From contig NZ_CP041763.1 in NCBI RefSeq assembly GCF_007559005.1, positions 1,954,463 to 2,018,462 of the forward strand: 64,000 nucleotides of DNA, written 5' to 3'. This DNA is from Gordonia zhaorongruii (GTDB lineage: Bacteria > Actinomycetota > Actinomycetes > Mycobacteriales > Mycobacteriaceae). Position 1 is the first letter of the stretch, and each line of letters starts with the position of its first letter. Made by a program: the position numbers and the translations under genes. Shown here one piece after another: positions 10,716 to 19,508 of this stretch. Below the pieces are notes generated by a model. It was not told the origin of the DNA. It made no database searches and was given only the letters and a program-made list of their open reading frames with translations.

Positions 10716-11459
10716 TCAGGCCGCTCCGGACGGCGGGTTCTCCGCTTCACCGGTCATGACGTCTTCGGCCTTGCGGTACGTTCCGTCTTTGTTCTTGAGC
10801 TTGCCCGCGTAGATGTCGACGTACTCCTGGCCGGTGAGTCGCATCAGCTCGTACATGATCTCGTCGGTGACCGCCCGCTCGATGAAACGGTTTCCGGCCA
10901 TTCCCTCGTAGCGCGAGAAGTCCATCGGCGCACCGAATTTCACCGTGATCCGAGTGGGGCGCGGCATGATGGTTCCGGGCGGGTTGATGCGGTCGGTACC
11001 GATCATCGCGACCGGGATCACCGGCTTTCCGGTCTCGAGCGCGATGCGGGCCAGACCGGTCTTGCCCTTGTACAGTCGGCCATCCGGAGAACGCGTCCCC
11101 TCCGGATACAGGCACAGCAATCCGCCGTCCTCCACCACTCTCCGGCCCGCGTTCAGTGCACCCAACGCGGCGTCTCCGCCTGCCCGGTCGATGGGGATCT
11201 GTCCGACCGCAGTGAAGAACACCTTCTTGAGCCACCCCTTGAGCCCGCTCTCGGTGAAGTACTCCGCCTTGGCCAGGAAATAGACGCGACGGCGCAGCAT
11301 CATCGGCAGATAGAAGCTGTCGACGACGGCGAGGTGGTTCGATGCGAACAGCGCACCACCGGATTCGGGGACGTTCTCATCGTGTCCCTCACTGCGCGGG
11401 CGCCCCATGAGGGCGAGACCTGGGCCCACGAACACATACTTCGTCAGGAAATACCACAT
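10716..11459 (-). CDS. 1-acyl-sn-glycerol-3-phosphate acyltransferase-like protein (PlsC family)
   Basis: A 247-residue acyltransferase that probably transfers an acyl chain from acyl-CoA to a lysophospholipid or related lipid at the inner membrane. The catalytic NHLAVVD (HX4D, about 41-47) and the acceptor-binding YPEGTRSPDG (about 118-127) are both present, with PVIPVAMIGTD further on. It is the last gene of a minus-strand run that starts with the SRPBCC genes at 15021. The position matches Rv2182c. The exact acceptor is unknown. Confidence 0.85.
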   Translation of the reverse strand: MWYFLTKYVFVGPGLALMGRPRSEGHDENVPESGGALFASNHLAVVDSFYLPMMLRRRVYFLAKAEYFTESGLKGWLKKVFFTAVGQIPIDRAGGDAALGALNAGRRVVEDGGLLCLYPEGTRSPDGRLYKGKTGLARIALETGKPVIPVAMIGTDRINPPGTIMPRPTRITVKFGAPMDFSRYEGMAGNRFIERAVTDEIMYELMRLTGQEYVDIYAGKLKNKDGTYRKAEDVMTGEAENPPSGAA

Positions 11460-11514
11460 CGACGTCCCCGTTCCCTATCCACGCAAGCCCGTCTCCACAA
11501 CGGTGACGCTTACT

Positions 11515-12501
11515 CTACTGGCTGTCGGACTGCGCCGCGGCAAGCCCCTGACGGGCTATCTGCGCCGCACCGATCACCCCGGCGGGTTCGCCGAGCTGTG
11601 TGCCGCGGATGCGCGCCAGCTGCCGGTGCCCGGCACCGGTCACCGACGCCGTGTAATGCTCCCGCGCGTCGTCGAGAATCAATCCGGACGCCGCGCCGAC
11701 ACCGCCCGCCAGCACGATCAGATCCGGGTCGAAGACGTCCGCGATCATACCGAGACCCACCCCGAGCCAGCGCGCCAGATCCGCGTACGCCGCCACCGCG
11801 ACCGGGTCGCCGTCCGCCGCGGCCGCAGCCACCCGCCTGCCCGTCAGCGAACCCGGATCGGCATCCGATTCCGCGGCCAGTGCGCTACGCGGATACTCCT
11901 GAGATGCGAGGAGTTCGACCGCAGTGTCGACCAGCGCGGTACCGCTGCAGTAACGCTCCCAGCAACCGTGCTTGCCGCATGCGCACGGACGGCCGCCGGG
12001 CACGACGGTCAGATGACCGAGTTCCGGTGCGACGCCGAAACTTCCACGATATATCTCGCCGCCGAGGATCAACCCGGCGCCGATGCCGGTTCCGATCGCC
12101 AGGACCAGCGTGTTGTGGCCGCGCGCGGCGGCCCCGAAGTTGAGCTCGGCGACCGCCGCCGCATTCGCATCGTGCTCGGTGAACACCGGCAGGCCGATAC
12201 GGGCCTCCATATCGGCCGCCACGTTCGCTTCGCGCCACGCCAGATGAGGCGAGAATCGGACGGTACGCCGATCAGGGGTGAGGAATCCGGCGATCGCCAG
12301 ACCCACGCCGGCCACCGCCCACCGGTCGCGCAGTTCGCCGACGAGCCGGTCGAGACAGTGTTCCAGCGCCTGCGTCGTCGACGGCGTGGCCGTCCGCAAG
12401 GTGTCGAGAACGTGGCCGGAGTCGTCGACGACGCACGCCCGCACACTCGTTCCGCCGATGTCGATTCCCACCGTCAGATCGGTGGTCGCCGGCGCACTCA
12501 T
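11515..12501 (-). CDS. ROK family sugar kinase (glucokinase-like)
   Basis: A 328-residue cytosolic ROK-family protein, probably phosphorylating glucose or another hexose. The N-terminus has the phosphate-binding VGIDIGGTSVRACVVD (about 11-26). The central FTEHDANAAAVAE holds the catalytic Asp, followed by LAIGTGIGAGLILGG, and the zinc motif CACGKHGCWE is intact. No DNA-binding domain precedes the kinase, so it is not a ROK repressor. It lies 21 bp after the small unknown gene and within the SRPBCC/PlsC run. I recall no such gene at this site in M. tuberculosis. Substrate is inferred. Confidence 0.85.
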   Translation of the reverse strand: MSAPATTDLTVGIDIGGTSVRACVVDDSGHVLDTLRTATPSTTQALEHCLDRLVGELRDRWAVAGVGLAIAGFLTPDRRTVRFSPHLAWREANVAADMEARIGLPVFTEHDANAAAVAELNFGAAARGHNTLVLAIGTGIGAGLILGGEIYRGSFGVAPELGHLTVVPGGRPCACGKHGCWERYCSGTALVDTAVELLASQEYPRSALAAESDADPGSLTGRRVAAAAADGDPVAVAAYADLARWLGVGLGMIADVFDPDLIVLAGGVGAASGLILDDAREHYTASVTGAGHRQLARIRGTQLGEPAGVIGAAQIARQGLAAAQSDSQ

Positions 12502-12522
12502 CGCATGGTCTCCACACTCACC

Positions 12523-12867
12523 TCAAGGCCGCACGGTGGTGATCCGCACCGGTATCGTCTCGAACGGCGACGGCCGGGCGGTATCGGGCGGCGTCGAGCG
12601 CAGCATCTCGGCGATCGCCTCCAGCACGGCGATGAAGGCCGCGAGGATTCGGGCGAGCAGATCGCCGAGCTCCTTCAGCAGCCCGCCGAGTTCGCCTGCC
12701 AGTTCGGGGATCGGTCCGGACGACGTGTCCGGCCCGAAGCCAGTGGTCGTACCGCCGATCAGTCCCGCCAGTTGATCGATGTTCGCCGCGAATCCGAGCA
12801 GCATGTCCTTCACCGGGTCGTTGCCGCCCGCAGCATCGCCGCGGGAGTCACGCTCGTTGTCGGTCAT
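12523..12867 (-). CDS. Small conserved protein of unknown function (Rv2183c position)
   Basis: A 114-residue protein that I cannot assign to a function. The N-terminus is polar (Asp, Asn, Arg, Gly). The centre is a long Leu/Ala-rich helix-forming stretch (about 58-90) with ELAGELGGLLKELGDLLARI, which could be amphipathic or membrane-associated. It lies between the degenerate ArsA-like gene (75 bp upstream) and the ROK gene (21 bp downstream). Its place corresponds to Rv2183c. It is called a gene because of its position in the operon and because the frame is clean. Confidence 0.6.
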   Translation of the reverse strand: MTDNERDSRGDAAGGNDPVKDMLLGFAANIDQLAGLIGGTTTGFGPDTSSGPIPELAGELGGLLKELGDLLARILAAFIAVLEAIAEMLRSTPPDTARPSPFETIPVRITTVRP

Positions 12868-12941
12868 GGGTTTCTCGGATCCTCCGGCATCAGGTTGTCA
12901 GGGCCCATCCGGACCCCCGCGAATTCTACCCGGGGCCCCAC

Positions 12942-14192
12942 TCAGGAAGTGGTGCCGCCCTGCCCCTGCGGCCACACCGCAGGATCAGGAGAGAAGCCGA
13001 CCACGAGTCGTCCATTCTCCCAGCCTGCTCCACTGACCCGGCAGCGTCGCAGGACGGGCGGGAGCCGCACCGGCTGGCGGAATCCGGAGACGGTGACGAG
13101 CAGGTCGTCGCCCGAGCGCCCCAACTCGAGTTGGTCGGGATCGGGAAGCCCCTGGCGCCACCCCAACTCGAACGCCGAGTCGACTCCCTCGCCGGACACC
13201 TTGTCGACGGTGAGCGCGGCACTGCCACGCGGCCGACCACTCGGCACCGGGAGCCGGACGCTCAGCTTGCGAAGGCGGGACAGACGGTCGAGCGGTCCGC
13301 CCGAGCCGATCTCGCGCACGTCGACCATCGGGTCGTCGATCAGGAGCTCACGGACCCGGTCGGCGACCGCGACGGTCGCGCCCGACCCGCCGGATTCCCC
13401 GGCGCTCACCAGAACCGACCGGAGCGGCAGCCCGGTCAGATCCGCCACGGCCAGCTGATCGGGGGCGGCGCGCCGCCCCCGATCGGTTGCGTCGAGCACC
13501 AGGTGACCGGCCACCGAATGCGGGTCGGTGAACAACTCGGTGAGGTCCTGGCAGTCACGGTCGATGCCTTCGACGGCCGCCGAGAGCTGCGCCACCGCAG
13601 GTTTCTCCGCGGCCTCCGCCAGCCGTGCGTGCCGCGGCCAGAGCCGCTCCAGTGCGGTGGACAGGAGCGCCGGTGCCCGCAGCAGTGCGTGCGGGTCGCC
13701 CACGCCGGACATATCGACGATGATCCGACGCCAGACTCCGCTGGTCGCGGCATCCCGGATCCGGCGAAGCATCAGGAACTCCTGTGCGCCTGGAAGGGAG
13801 ACGATCTCGCCCGGCGCGACCCCGGACAGTGTCCCGACGACGGGCAGGAGATTGCGGACCGACCCGACCGCCGTCAGGGCGGCAGTGAACTCGGCCCACG
13901 CCTTCTCCACCACGGACAGCTGATCCAGGTGCAGAAGGTCGACATCCGCAGTGACCGCGACGGGATCTCCGGGGACACGGAACACGCCGAGACGCGCCGG
14001 CAGGTACGAATGCGGATCGAGAGTGACGATCAGGGTGTCGCGCTCGGTTCCGAGGGACAGCGGCCCGGAACGGCTGCGCGACGGCGCGTCGACATCGGTG
14101 AGCGCGGCGGCCCCGACGAGCACGGAGACGCCCGAGCCACCAGGGCCGAATACCAGATGGATGGGAGTGAGATCGATCAGCCTTCGACCCAC
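12942..14192 (-). CDS. GET3/ArsA-like ATPase homologue with degenerate P-loop and ArsA-HSP20 C-terminal domain
   Basis: A 416-residue protein with the ArsA/GET3 layout. The expected Walker A at the N-terminus reads FGPGGSGVSV, which lacks the signature and catalytic lysines of GKGGVGKT. The Asp-rich switch is replaced by LIVTLDPHSYLP. The last ~55 residues (LELGRSGDDLLVTVSGF through NGRLVVGF) resemble the HSP20-like domain found at the end of actinobacterial ArsA homologues. ATP hydrolysis is therefore doubtful. GTG 14192 overlaps the upstream SRPBCC gene by 16 nt. The position matches Rv2184c. The substrate is unknown; a lipid or tail-anchor chaperone role is speculative. Confidence 0.72.
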   Translation of the reverse strand: MGRRLIDLTPIHLVFGPGGSGVSVLVGAAALTDVDAPSRSRSGPLSLGTERDTLIVTLDPHSYLPARLGVFRVPGDPVAVTADVDLLHLDQLSVVEKAWAEFTAALTAVGSVRNLLPVVGTLSGVAPGEIVSLPGAQEFLMLRRIRDAATSGVWRRIIVDMSGVGDPHALLRAPALLSTALERLWPRHARLAEAAEKPAVAQLSAAVEGIDRDCQDLTELFTDPHSVAGHLVLDATDRGRRAAPDQLAVADLTGLPLRSVLVSAGESGGSGATVAVADRVRELLIDDPMVDVREIGSGGPLDRLSRLRKLSVRLPVPSGRPRGSAALTVDKVSGEGVDSAFELGWRQGLPDPDQLELGRSGDDLLVTVSGFRQPVRLPPVLRRCRVSGAGWENGRLVVGFSPDPAVWPQGQGGTTS

Positions 14193-14614
14193 TTCTTGAG
14201 ATCGCTGAGCGCCGATTCGGTGATCGCCTTCTCGGCGCGACGCTTCAGCTGGCTGATCATCGGAATGTGCAGGTCGACGGCCAACGTGTAGGTGACCTTG
14301 GTCGACCCCGGAACCTGCTGGGCGAGTTCGTAACTTCCACGCTGGTCCCGCTGCAGGTCGCTGGAGACCAAGCGCCACGACACCGCAGTGCCGTCTGCCG
14401 ACCAGTCGTACCTGAGCTCGTAGGTGTCGGCGAGGACACCCGCGTCCACCACGAAGCGGACGTGTGTTCCGCGACCGAGTTCGTCGCGTTCGAGGACGCG
14501 AACCTCACGAGCCGCGCTCACCCACTTGACGTAGTTCTCGAAGTCGGCGATCACCGCCATCACGTCGGCGACGTCGGCGCTGACCACCGTCGACCGCTGC
14601 GTGTGCTCGCTCAT
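14177..14614 (-). CDS. SRPBCC (polyketide cyclase/START-like) protein
   Basis: A 145-residue hydrophobic-cavity domain: STVVSADVADVMAVIADFENYVKWV at the start and a long C-terminal helix ending SALSDLKKWVEG are typical of SRPBCC lipid/ligand carriers (Rv2185c, TB16.3 type). It starts with an ATGA overlap with the preceding SRPBCC gene (14611) and overlaps the next gene, so the three are translationally coupled. The ligand is unknown; a hydrophobic or lipid ligand is plausible given the acyltransferase at the end of the operon. Confidence 0.82.
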   Translation of the reverse strand: MSEHTQRSTVVSADVADVMAVIADFENYVKWVSAAREVRVLERDELGRGTHVRFVVDAGVLADTYELRYDWSADGTAVSWRLVSSDLQRDQRGSYELAQQVPGSTKVTYTLAVDLHIPMISQLKRRAEKAITESALSDLKKWVEG

Positions 14615-15021
14615 GCCACGGCCTCCGCAGGGACGGCCGGCGCACCCGGTTCACGCGAGCCTTCGAGAACGCTCTTGACCTCGAAAGCCATCTTCTTGCC
14701 CGCCACCCGACGCACCCGGTTGAGTTCTGCGATCGAGTCCATCCGGGCCCGCGGGTCCGACGGGAGCCCATGGGCCGGCTCGGCATGCAGGTAGTAATGC
14801 AGAATGAAGCCGTCCAGGCGCTTCTCGCACCAGAGTTCCATGGTTCCGCTCAGGGGCCCGGATACGCGCCAGCGCACGCCCTCGTCGCCTCGGTCCTGCG
14901 CGACCTCGAGGGTCAGATCCGGCCACCACTGACGCCACCTGGCGCGGTCGCCGACCACGGCTCCCGCCAGGGACGCAGCGGCAGCGACGAATACCTCGTC
15001 GGCCACCTGGATGCTCGTCAC
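14611..15021 (-). CDS. SRPBCC-like protein (Rv2186c position)
   Basis: A 136-residue protein with an SRPBCC-like body: RWRQWWPDLTLEVAQDRG, GPLSGTMELWCEKRLDGF and a C-terminal helix with RARMDSIAELNRVRRVAGKK. It is the first gene of the minus-strand operon and couples to the second SRPBCC gene by an ATGA overlap. GTG 15021 is preferred over an in-frame GTG 18 nt upstream because it places the domain start properly. It is divergent from fadD15 with 128 bp between the starts. Function is unknown beyond likely ligand binding. Confidence 0.72.
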   Translation of the reverse strand: MTSIQVADEVFVAAAASLAGAVVGDRARWRQWWPDLTLEVAQDRGDEGVRWRVSGPLSGTMELWCEKRLDGFILHYYLHAEPAHGLPSDPRARMDSIAELNRVRRVAGKKMAFEVKSVLEGSREPGAPAVPAEAVA

Positions 15022-15149
15022 GGAACCAGCATCACACACCGGTCGGCGGCGGCGAAAGCCGCCTCATCAGGACCGGTCGATGATAGGACGTTAAGATTTG
15101 CTGTGAGACCAGCGTCTCGCCCGTGAATCCGCTTCGGAAGGTGTAGTTG

Positions 15150-16955
15150 ATGGCTGAATGCCGCGTGCCCGCAGGTTTCGAGATCCCGAAGGATCGAAAC
15201 GCGGCCGATGTCCTGTTCGACATCGTCGAGGCGACGCCCCACCGGACGGTGTTCCTGCGCGAGGAGAACGAGGAATGGCTGCCCGTGTCGGCTGCCGAAG
15301 CCGGCGCACAGGTGCGATCGCTTGCGAAGGGCTTCATCGCATCGGGCATCGAGCCGGGCGACCGCGTCGCGATCCTGTCGTCGACTCGCCTCGAGTGGAC
15401 GCTCATCGACTTCGCGATCTGGGCGACGGGCGGCCTGCCCGTCCCCATCTACGATTCGTCGTCCGTCGGTCAGATCGACTGGATCATGCAGGATTCGGGG
15501 GCGGTCGCCGTCGTGGCCGAAACCGCGAAGCACCGGAAGAACCTCGACTCGGTCGAGTCCATCGGCGACGCTGTGCAGATCTTCCAGATCGACGACGAGC
15601 CCGGCAAGGGGATCATCGAACTGTTCGCCGAGCGCGGCAAGGACGTGACCGACGCCGAACTCGACGAGCGCCGTCGTCACCTGAAGGCCGACGACCCGGC
15701 CACCCTCATCTACACCTCGGGCACGACCGGGCGTCCCAAGGGCTGCATGCTGACGCACGCCAACATGCTCGGAGAGATCGCCGGCGTCCTGGATTCGTCG
15801 CTGAGTGAACTGCTGGGTGAGGGCAAGCGACTACTGCTGTTCCTGCCGATGGCGCACGTGCTCGCTCGGGCCATCAACCTGGTCGCCATCGAGGCGGGCG
15901 TCGAAGTCGGTTACACCAGCGATATCGCGAACCTCGTTCCCACGTTCGGGGTCTTCAAACCCTCGCTCATCCTGTCCGTGCCCCGGGTGTTCGAGAAGGT
16001 GTACGCCTCGGCTCGCCAGAACGCGCACGACGGCGGAAAGGGCCGGATCTTCGATCTCGCGGCCGACACCGCAGTCGAGTACTCGACTGCACGTCAGGAA
16101 GGCACCTCGCCGGGGCTCATCCTGCGCGGAAAGCACGCCCTGTTCGACAAGCTCGTCTACAGCAAGCTCCGCGGAGCCCTGGGCGACCGGTGCGAGCTCG
16201 CGATCTCGGGCGGTGGACCGCTCGGGTCGCGCCTCGGACACTTCTTCAGCGGCGTCGGCATCCCCGTCTACGAGGGCTACGGCCTCACCGAGACCACCGC
16301 GGCCGTCTCCGTCAACACGCCCGGCAATGTGCGCGTCGGCACCGTGGGTCGTCCGCTGGCCGGCAACGGTGTCCGCATCGCGGACGATGGCGAGGTCCTG
16401 CTGAACGGCGAAGTCGTCTTCACCGGGTACTGGCAGAACGACGAGGCCACTGCGGACTCGTTCACCGACGACTGGTTCCACACCGGCGACCTCGGCAAAC
16501 TCGACGCGGACGGCTACCTCACCATCACCGGACGCAAGAAGGAGATTCTCGTCACGGCCGGCGGGAAGAACGTGTCCCCGTCGCAGCTCGAGGACGTCAT
16601 CCGCGCCAACGCGTTGGTGTCGCAGGCGATGGCGGTCGGCGATCAGCGTCCCTTCATCGGTGCGCTGATCACGATCGACGCCGAGGCGTTCGCTACCTGG
16701 AAGAGCAGCAACGGCAAGGACTCAGGCGCATCGGTCGCCGATCTCGCCGACGATCCGGACCTGCGTGCGGAGGTGCAGAAGTCGATCGATGCGGCGAACC
16801 GGACCGTGTCGCATGCCGAGGGCATCAAGAAGTTCGCGATCCTGCCCGATGACTTCACCGAGGAGGGCGGCGAGATGACGCCGACCCTGAAGGTCAAGCG
16901 CAACGTCGTCGCCGAGAAGTACGCGGACCGCATCGAGGCGCTCTACCAGAAGTAG
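15150..16955 (+). CDS. fadD15: Long-chain fatty-acid-CoA ligase FadD15
   Basis: Activates long-chain fatty acids to acyl-CoA via acyl-AMP. The 601-residue protein shows the AMP-binding P-loop YTSGTTGRPKGC (about 188-199), the adenine motif EGYGLTETTA, and the hinge and Lys-bearing GRKKEILVTAGGKNVSP. ATG 15150 is preferred because GGAAGG lies 8 nt upstream; the TTG 3 nt earlier is less likely. A TAAGAT at 15092-15097 may be its -10. It faces pimB' convergently and lies divergent from an SRPBCC/PlsC lipid operon. Confidence 0.92.
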   Translation: MAECRVPAGFEIPKDRNAADVLFDIVEATPHRTVFLREENEEWLPVSAAEAGAQVRSLAKGFIASGIEPGDRVAILSSTRLEWTLIDFAIWATGGLPVPIYDSSSVGQIDWIMQDSGAVAVVAETAKHRKNLDSVESIGDAVQIFQIDDEPGKGIIELFAERGKDVTDAELDERRRHLKADDPATLIYTSGTTGRPKGCMLTHANMLGEIAGVLDSSLSELLGEGKRLLLFLPMAHVLARAINLVAIEAGVEVGYTSDIANLVPTFGVFKPSLILSVPRVFEKVYASARQNAHDGGKGRIFDLAADTAVEYSTARQEGTSPGLILRGKHALFDKLVYSKLRGALGDRCELAISGGGPLGSRLGHFFSGVGIPVYEGYGLTETTAAVSVNTPGNVRVGTVGRPLAGNGVRIADDGEVLLNGEVVFTGYWQNDEATADSFTDDWFHTGDLGKLDADGYLTITGRKKEILVTAGGKNVSPSQLEDVIRANALVSQAMAVGDQRPFIGALITIDAEAFATWKSSNGKDSGASVADLADDPDLRAEVQKSIDAANRTVSHAEGIKKFAILPDDFTEEGGEMTPTLKVKRNVVAEKYADRIEALYQK

Positions 16956-16977
16956 ACCGCCGGACCAGCGGTGCCGA

Positions 16978-17012
16978 CCGCCCGCCTCAGAGCAGTCGCA
17001 TGAGGCGGGCGG
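16978..17012. terminator. Bidirectional hairpin terminator between fadD15 and pimB'
   Basis: Perfect 11-bp inverted repeat (CCGCCCGCCTC at 16978-16988 against GAGGCGGGCGG at 17002-17012) with a 13-nt loop. It includes the pimB' stop codon and lies 22 bp after the fadD15 stop. No U-tract follows, which is common in actinobacteria. Confidence 0.55.
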
Positions 17013-18105
17013 CTTGCTGCCGCCACTGCCAATTGCCGACGGCCCATGCCCGTCCGTGCTCCCCCATCGACGCTGCGCGATCGGGATCGGACAGGATGGC
17101 CGAGATCGCGCCCGCGACCCGCTCGTGGTCACGACCGTCGACGACGGTGCCGGTCCTTCCCTCGCGGACCGTCTCCGGCGCTCCCCCGGAATCACCCGCG
17201 ACGACCGGTACGCCGCTCGCCGACGCTTCGAGGAACACGATCCCGAGGCCTTCGACGTCCAGGCCCTTCCCGCGGGTGCGCGTGGGCATGGCGAACACGT
17301 CGGCCGTCGCATGATGCTCGGGCAGCTCATCGGCGGGCACCGAACCGGTGAACGTCACCGACCCGGTGACTCCGACCCGCACGGCGAGGTCGTGCAGATG
17401 CTGCGCGTACGGACCGCCGCCCACGATCAACAGGCGTGCGGAGGGATGCTCCCGGAGCACGCGCGGCCAGGACTCGATGAGCACGTCCTGGCCCTTGCGG
17501 GGCACCAGACGCGATAGGCACACCACCAGAGGCGCCTCGCCGATCTCGTAGCGCTCCCGCAGCTTGCGGCGCGCCGCGGGGTCGGGGGCGAAGCGATCGG
17601 TGTCGACGCCGCACGGCACGTACTCGAGTGAGGCATCGCGGCCGAAGGCTGCGGCGAACCGGCTTCGGGTGTACCGGCTGACGTAGGTCACCACATCCGA
17701 GTTCGCGCCGATGTATCTGAGTACCGAACGCGCGACGGGGATCATCGACCAGCCGACCTCGTGGCCGTGTGTGCTCGCCACGATGCGCGCGGCCCCCGCC
17801 TTCCGCATCCACGGCCCCAGGACTGCGAGAGGCGCGGCTGCCCCGAACCACACCGTGTGCACGTCGTGCTCGCGGACGAGACTCGACGCACGCCGGGCGA
17901 CGAACGGGCTGGGCAGCATCAGCGAGGTGCGGTGCCGGATGACGCGGAACGGTGCCGCGGCGTCGTACTCCTCGCAACCTTTCCATCGGGGGGCGTAGAC
18001 GATCACCTCCTCCGGCGGCAGGAACTGAACGAGGTTCTCCAGATACGACTGGATCCCACCGGGACGCGGCGGGAAGTCGTTGGTGACGAGCAGGGTGCGC
18101 CGCAT
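16987..18105 (-). CDS. pimB': GDP-mannose-dependent phosphatidylinositol monomannoside mannosyltransferase PimB' (GT4)
   Basis: Adds the second mannose to PIM1 on the cytosolic membrane face, leading to PIM2 and LM/LAM. The 372-residue GT-B enzyme starts RRTLLVTNDFPPRPGGIQSYL, typical of the acceptor domain. The C-terminal donor domain has PLVVCLSRLVPRKGQDVLI and the EX7E motif EGLGIVFLEASASG with DSGGAPETV. ATG 18105 is chosen; it shares one base with the TGA of the upstream lipoprotein gene (TGATG), so the two are coupled. Position matches Rv2188c. Confidence 0.88.
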   Translation of the reverse strand: MRRTLLVTNDFPPRPGGIQSYLENLVQFLPPEEVIVYAPRWKGCEEYDAAAPFRVIRHRTSLMLPSPFVARRASSLVREHDVHTVWFGAAAPLAVLGPWMRKAGAARIVASTHGHEVGWSMIPVARSVLRYIGANSDVVTYVSRYTRSRFAAAFGRDASLEYVPCGVDTDRFAPDPAARRKLRERYEIGEAPLVVCLSRLVPRKGQDVLIESWPRVLREHPSARLLIVGGGPYAQHLHDLAVRVGVTGSVTFTGSVPADELPEHHATADVFAMPTRTRGKGLDVEGLGIVFLEASASGVPVVAGDSGGAPETVREGRTGTVVDGRDHERVAGAISAILSDPDRAASMGEHGRAWAVGNWQWRQQAARLMRLL

Positions 18106-19508
18106 CAGCGCGCCCGCTTCTCGAGCCACTTCTGCCACAGCTTCACCAGAGCTGCACGATCCTCGCCGAGCGTCGACCGCATCGCCGCATCGGCCGCAGC
18201 GCGCTCACCGGTCTCGGCGACGGCCCGGTAGAACCGCTTCAGTCTCTGCTCGCCGTACTCGTCGGCCACGAACGCGGCGAACGACCACGCACTCTGGTAC
18301 GCCACCCGGGCCTGCTCGCTGTCCACTGCGAACTCGTCGTCGGAAGGCAGCTCCTTCGGCACATTCCGGCCGACCACGGCTGCCGCCAGATCCGGTGCGG
18401 CGTCGGAGAATTCGCGATATGTACCCTTGCGCCCCAGGTATTCGGGAACACCTTCGGTGAGCCACATCGGCGCGTTCTCGGCGGTCGCCATCCGCGCCGC
18501 GACATGCACCATCTCGTGCTCGACGACCACCCGCAGCGCGGCTTCGGTCATATCCGCCGCGCCCGGTGACAGCACGATGCGCTGACCGATCACCTTGCCG
18601 CCACGTCGGTCGATCTGCGAGAACACGGTCGCGGCCGCCGCCGAATCGGTATCACCGGCCTTCGTGCGGGTGAGAGCCGCGAACTCGGCCGGATCCGCGG
18701 TCGCAACGACTGCGACGCGCCGCGGCCAGTCCCGTCCCCAGAAGTGGTCGACGGCGTCCACTGCGCCGGGAAGAATCTTGCGGACCCGGTCGACGGTCTT
18801 CTCGGTCCCCGGATACGAGAGCACCGTGGAGGTTCCGCCCGCCGTCTTCGCATCGGCCGCCGCCAGACCGTCGAACTCCCACGGCCCGATCTCCACCGGA
18901 TCGTGGTCGGCGCTGACGCTCTCGGCGACCGATGCATCGCCCAGCACCTTCCAGTCGTCGCCGTAACGGGCGAACGCCATCGTCTCCGTGAGAGTGACCG
19001 GAGGTTCGTGGAGCCCGGGCAGGCTCGCCCCGCCCAGTGCGTACGACAACTCCACCGGAGTGACCCAGCTGTCCGAACTACCGGACTCCTCGAGCTTGCT
19101 CGCGATGTCGGAGGACAACTGCTGCTCGGGATCGGTCGTCGGGGCGACCCGGTAGGAGAACGTCGTCAGGTGGAGTCGGCCGCCGCGGTGGTCCCGGTTC
19201 TCACGCTCGGCGAAGGCGGTGGCCGCGGTGTGCATCCGGTCGCGGAAATCGGCGGGCGCCGCCGCATCGATCAGAGCGTCGAGCCCCTCGTGGTCGCCGG
19301 TGTGCAGCGCCGACGACAACTGTTCGAGGAGTGCGCTGACGCCGTCACTGCGTTGCTGCTCGAAGGCGTTCAGCGGGGTGGTGGAGATGGTGGCCGACGA
19401 CGCGGCAGCGGCTTCGTCGGCCGACGGCTCGTCGTTCGAGCACGCTGTCAGCAGGCCGGCTGAAACCACCACAGCGGCCAGCGCGGCGGTCGCGCGCCGA
19501 GTGCGCAC
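18105..19508 (-). CDS. Lipoprotein with gluzincin (peptidase MA-like) domain
   Basis: A 467-residue exported lipoprotein. The signal peptide ends in the lipobox LLTACSND (Cys about 23). A long middle region without recognised motifs is followed by a gluzincin-type zinc site: VVEHEMVHVAARM (HEXXH, about 330-342), and the likely third ligand in MWLTEGVPEYLG. The C-terminus resembles peptidase MA-like domains. It would act in the periplasm or outer envelope. The GTG start directly follows the stop of the NlpC/P60 gene, and its stop couples to pimB'. The M. tuberculosis gene here (Rv2189c) is shorter. Proteolysis is inferred from the motif only. Confidence 0.75.
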   Translation of the reverse strand: MRTRRATAALAAVVVSAGLLTACSNDEPSADEAAAASSATISTTPLNAFEQQRSDGVSALLEQLSSALHTGDHEGLDALIDAAAPADFRDRMHTAATAFAERENRDHRGGRLHLTTFSYRVAPTTDPEQQLSSDIASKLEESGSSDSWVTPVELSYALGGASLPGLHEPPVTLTETMAFARYGDDWKVLGDASVAESVSADHDPVEIGPWEFDGLAAADAKTAGGTSTVLSYPGTEKTVDRVRKILPGAVDAVDHFWGRDWPRRVAVVATADPAEFAALTRTKAGDTDSAAAATVFSQIDRRGGKVIGQRIVLSPGAADMTEAALRVVVEHEMVHVAARMATAENAPMWLTEGVPEYLGRKGTYREFSDAAPDLAAAVVGRNVPKELPSDDEFAVDSEQARVAYQSAWSFAAFVADEYGEQRLKRFYRAVAETGERAAADAAMRSTLGEDRAALVKLWQKWLEKRAR

